Assembly: GCA_946183385.1 (NCBI GenBank)
Contig: CAMHBN010000088.1
Coordinates: forward strand, 1 to 7,398
Source: an uncultured Ruminococcus sp.
GTDB taxonomy: Bacteria; Bacillota; Clostridia; Oscillospirales; Ruminococcaceae
Direction of reading: 5' to 3'
DNA length: 7,398 bases
The number at the start of each line of letters is the position of its first letter. Position 1 is the stretch's first letter. Of the stretch, positions 6,148-7,398 are shown piece after piece. Made by a program: the position numbers and the translations under genes. The notes beneath the pieces are model-generated. The model was not told where the DNA came from. It was given only the letters and a program-made list of their open reading frames with translations, and did no database searches.

Positions 6148-6162
6148 AAAAGGAGAAAGCCT

Positions 6163-6720
6163 ATGGAGACGGCATTAAGGCAGGAACTGCTTGATTTCTG
6201 CAAAGAGATAGCTCCCGAAGCGGAGATAACCTTTATGGACCCTAAGAAAATGATATTTGAAGAGTGCGTGAGGATGAACTGCTTCTATTGCGGAAAGTAC
6301 GGCAGGAACTGGAGATGTCCTCCAAATCTTCCCGACTTAGACTACAAGAAGATGTTCAGCGAGTTCGACGAGGGAATGTTCGTGGCATATACGTTCGACG
6401 CGACGAACAAGGCTCAGTATGAGACGATACGAAACGAGTCGAGCGTCACCCTTCACAAGACCCTGCTGAAGATAGAGAAATGGTTCTACGACCACAACAG
6501 CTCGACTGCAATCTCGTTCGGAGCAGGTTCGTGCAAGCTCTGCAAGGGCGGATGCGGCAAGGAGCGCTGCAACAACCCGTATATGTCGAGAAGTCCGCTC
6601 GAATCCACTGGCGTGAATATAGTCAAGACGGCGGCACAGTTCGGGATAGATATACGCTTCCCGACCGATGAAAAGCTCATGAGGGTCGGACTTGTCGTAT
6701 GGCAGGAGCCGATCAAATAA
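6163..6720 (+). CDS. DUF2284 cysteine-rich metal-binding protein
   Basis: A 185-residue soluble protein matching the DUF2284 family of predicted metal-binding proteins. Two cysteine clusters are present: C35-x4-C40-x2-C43-x8-C52 (within FEECVRMNCFYCGKYG and NWRCPP) and C124-x2-C127-x3-C131-x4-C136 (SCKLCKGGCGKERC). The spacing would suit two iron-sulfur clusters or zinc sites; which one is unknown. The family has no established biochemical role that I can name. The ATG at 6163 has AAAGGAG 7 bases upstream; an in-frame GTG at 6139 would begin inside the hairpin and lacks a ribosome binding site. It sits 46 bases after the aminotransferase and 17 bases before the nucleotidyltransferase, so it belongs to the operon. 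Its place between two presumed biosynthetic enzymes hints at a redox, metal-handling or sensing role there. Confidence 0.88.
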   Translation: METALRQELLDFCKEIAPEAEITFMDPKKMIFEECVRMNCFYCGKYGRNWRCPPNLPDLDYKKMFSEFDEGMFVAYTFDATNKAQYETIRNESSVTLHKTLLKIEKWFYDHNSSTAISFGAGSCKLCKGGCGKERCNNPYMSRSPLESTGVNIVKTAAQFGIDIRFPTDEKLMRVGLVVWQEPIK

Positions 6721-6737
6721 ATGGAGGTCTCAGAATA

Positions 6738-7398
6738 ATGAAGTACATTTTTATGGTTGCAGGAAAGGGCTCAAGATTACAGCCCCTCACATTCAAGCAC
6801 CCGAAGTCGATGTATAAGCTCGACGAGAACACCACTCTTCTCCAGAGAATGGTCGGACTCATCAGGGAGCATGACGCGAAGGCTGATATCGTCCTCGTAA
6901 CAGGTCATATGCACAGAAGCATCGAGGAGCAGGTTGAGGGCGTAAGATTTATCTACAACCCCTTCTACGAGGTAACAAATTCGATAGCCTCGCTGTGGTT
7001 CGCAAGGGAGGAACTCACCGACGAAAACATTGTCCTCATCGACGGAGACATTGTTATGGAGGATGAGCTCGTAGCAAATATTCTCTGCAAGCCGGTGGAC
7101 AAGCCGACCGTACTCGTTGACAGCTCTATCAAGACCGACGGCGACTACAACGTTGAGGTGTCGGGAGATCAGGTCCTCGTAATGAGCAAGGATCTTGATA
7201 GCTATTATGGTGAGTATGCAGGAATAACTCTTCTTGACCGCGAGAGCGTAAAGCTGATGAAGGCGGAAATGGAGAGCATGGTCGAGGACGGCTACTACGA
7301 CCAGTGGTATGAGAATGCGCTCGTACAGCTCATATTCAAGAACGACTTCAAGCTCTACTATATCGACATCAGCAACTATGACTGGACAGAGGTCGACT
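6738..7398 (+). CDS. LicC/PntC-like nucleotidyltransferase (3' partial)
   Basis: The first 220 residues of a small-molecule nucleotidyltransferase, cut by the window's right edge. GGAGG (6723-6727) lies 10 bases before the ATG. Hallmarks: the nucleotide-binding loop MVAGKGSRLQPLTFKHPKSM (6-25) with K23 as the P-K lysine; NPFYEVTNSIASLW (74-87), typical of LicC/PntC-type cytidylyltransferases; LIDGDIV (100-106) with D102/D104 as metal ligands; YYDQWYENALVQLIF (186-200); and YDWTEVD ending in D220, the expected second metal-binding aspartate. Family members activate phosphocholine (LicC) or 2-aminoethylphosphonate (PntC) with CTP, releasing pyrophosphate, before headgroup transfer to a glycan or lipid. 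An aminotransferase two genes upstream favours aminoethylphosphonate; no choline-uptake or choline-kinase gene is visible. The specificity, and any extra C-terminal domain, lie beyond what can be seen. Confidence 0.82.
   Translation, partial: MKYIFMVAGKGSRLQPLTFKHPKSMYKLDENTTLLQRMVGLIREHDAKADIVLVTGHMHRSIEEQVEGVRFIYNPFYEVTNSIASLWFAREELTDENIVLIDGDIVMEDELVANILCKPVDKPTVLVDSSIKTDGDYNVEVSGDQVLVMSKDLDSYYGEYAGITLLDRESVKLMKAEMESMVEDGYYDQWYENALVQLIFKNDFKLYYIDISNYDWTEVD

Noticed and set aside
1..7398. CRISPR arrays, tRNA or rRNA genes, insertion sequences
   Set aside because: I looked for regularly spaced repeats, tRNA/rRNA signatures, transposase motifs and terminal inverted repeats and saw none.

Overview
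The window looks like a chromosomal segment from an anaerobic, fibre-associated Clostridia bacterium, most likely Ruminococcus or a close relative. The main evidence is a secreted protein ending in a type I dockerin (the cellulosome docking module) in the style seen in Ruminococcus. Firmicutes-like AAGGAG/AGGAGG ribosome binding sites and sigma-A type promoters with 17-base spacers fit this. The genus is inferred, not proven.

Left edge (1-365, + strand): the C-terminal end of a ZIP-family metal transporter is followed after 18 bases by the first 40 codons of a class I SAM-dependent methyltransferase that stops before any SAM-binding motif, so it is a gene fragment. From 366 to 862 there is an AT-richer stretch with no convincing gene. 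It does hold a near-consensus + strand promoter (482-510) with nothing recognisable downstream. A hairpin at 863-889 closes the region and probably terminates the minus-strand operon.

Minus-strand operon (3381 down to 921): an extended -10 promoter at 3419-3447 drives a 68-residue protein of unknown function. After a 22-base gap comes a 743-residue secreted protein with a signal peptide, regions resembling DUF4874 and DUF4832, a beta-rich domain, and a C-terminal dockerin. It is a candidate uncharacterised cellulosome component. Two copies of a TTATGCA...GCTTTAT pattern lie on and upstream of the promoter's -35 box and could be operator sites.

Plus-strand right half: a divergently transcribed UDP-N-acetylhexosamine pyrophosphorylase-like gene (3667-4881) has its own promoter and a strong terminator. 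A consensus promoter (4933-4961) then starts a second operon: a class V PLP aminotransferase, a DUF2284 cysteine-rich metal-binding protein, and a LicC/PntC-like nucleotidyltransferase cut by the right edge.

An aminotransferase beside a LicC/PntC-like cytidylyltransferase suggests making and CMP-activating 2-aminoethylphosphonate (or a similar small amine headgroup) for attachment to a surface glycan or lipid. The defining phosphonate genes (pepM, ppd) are not visible here, so that pathway remains an inference.
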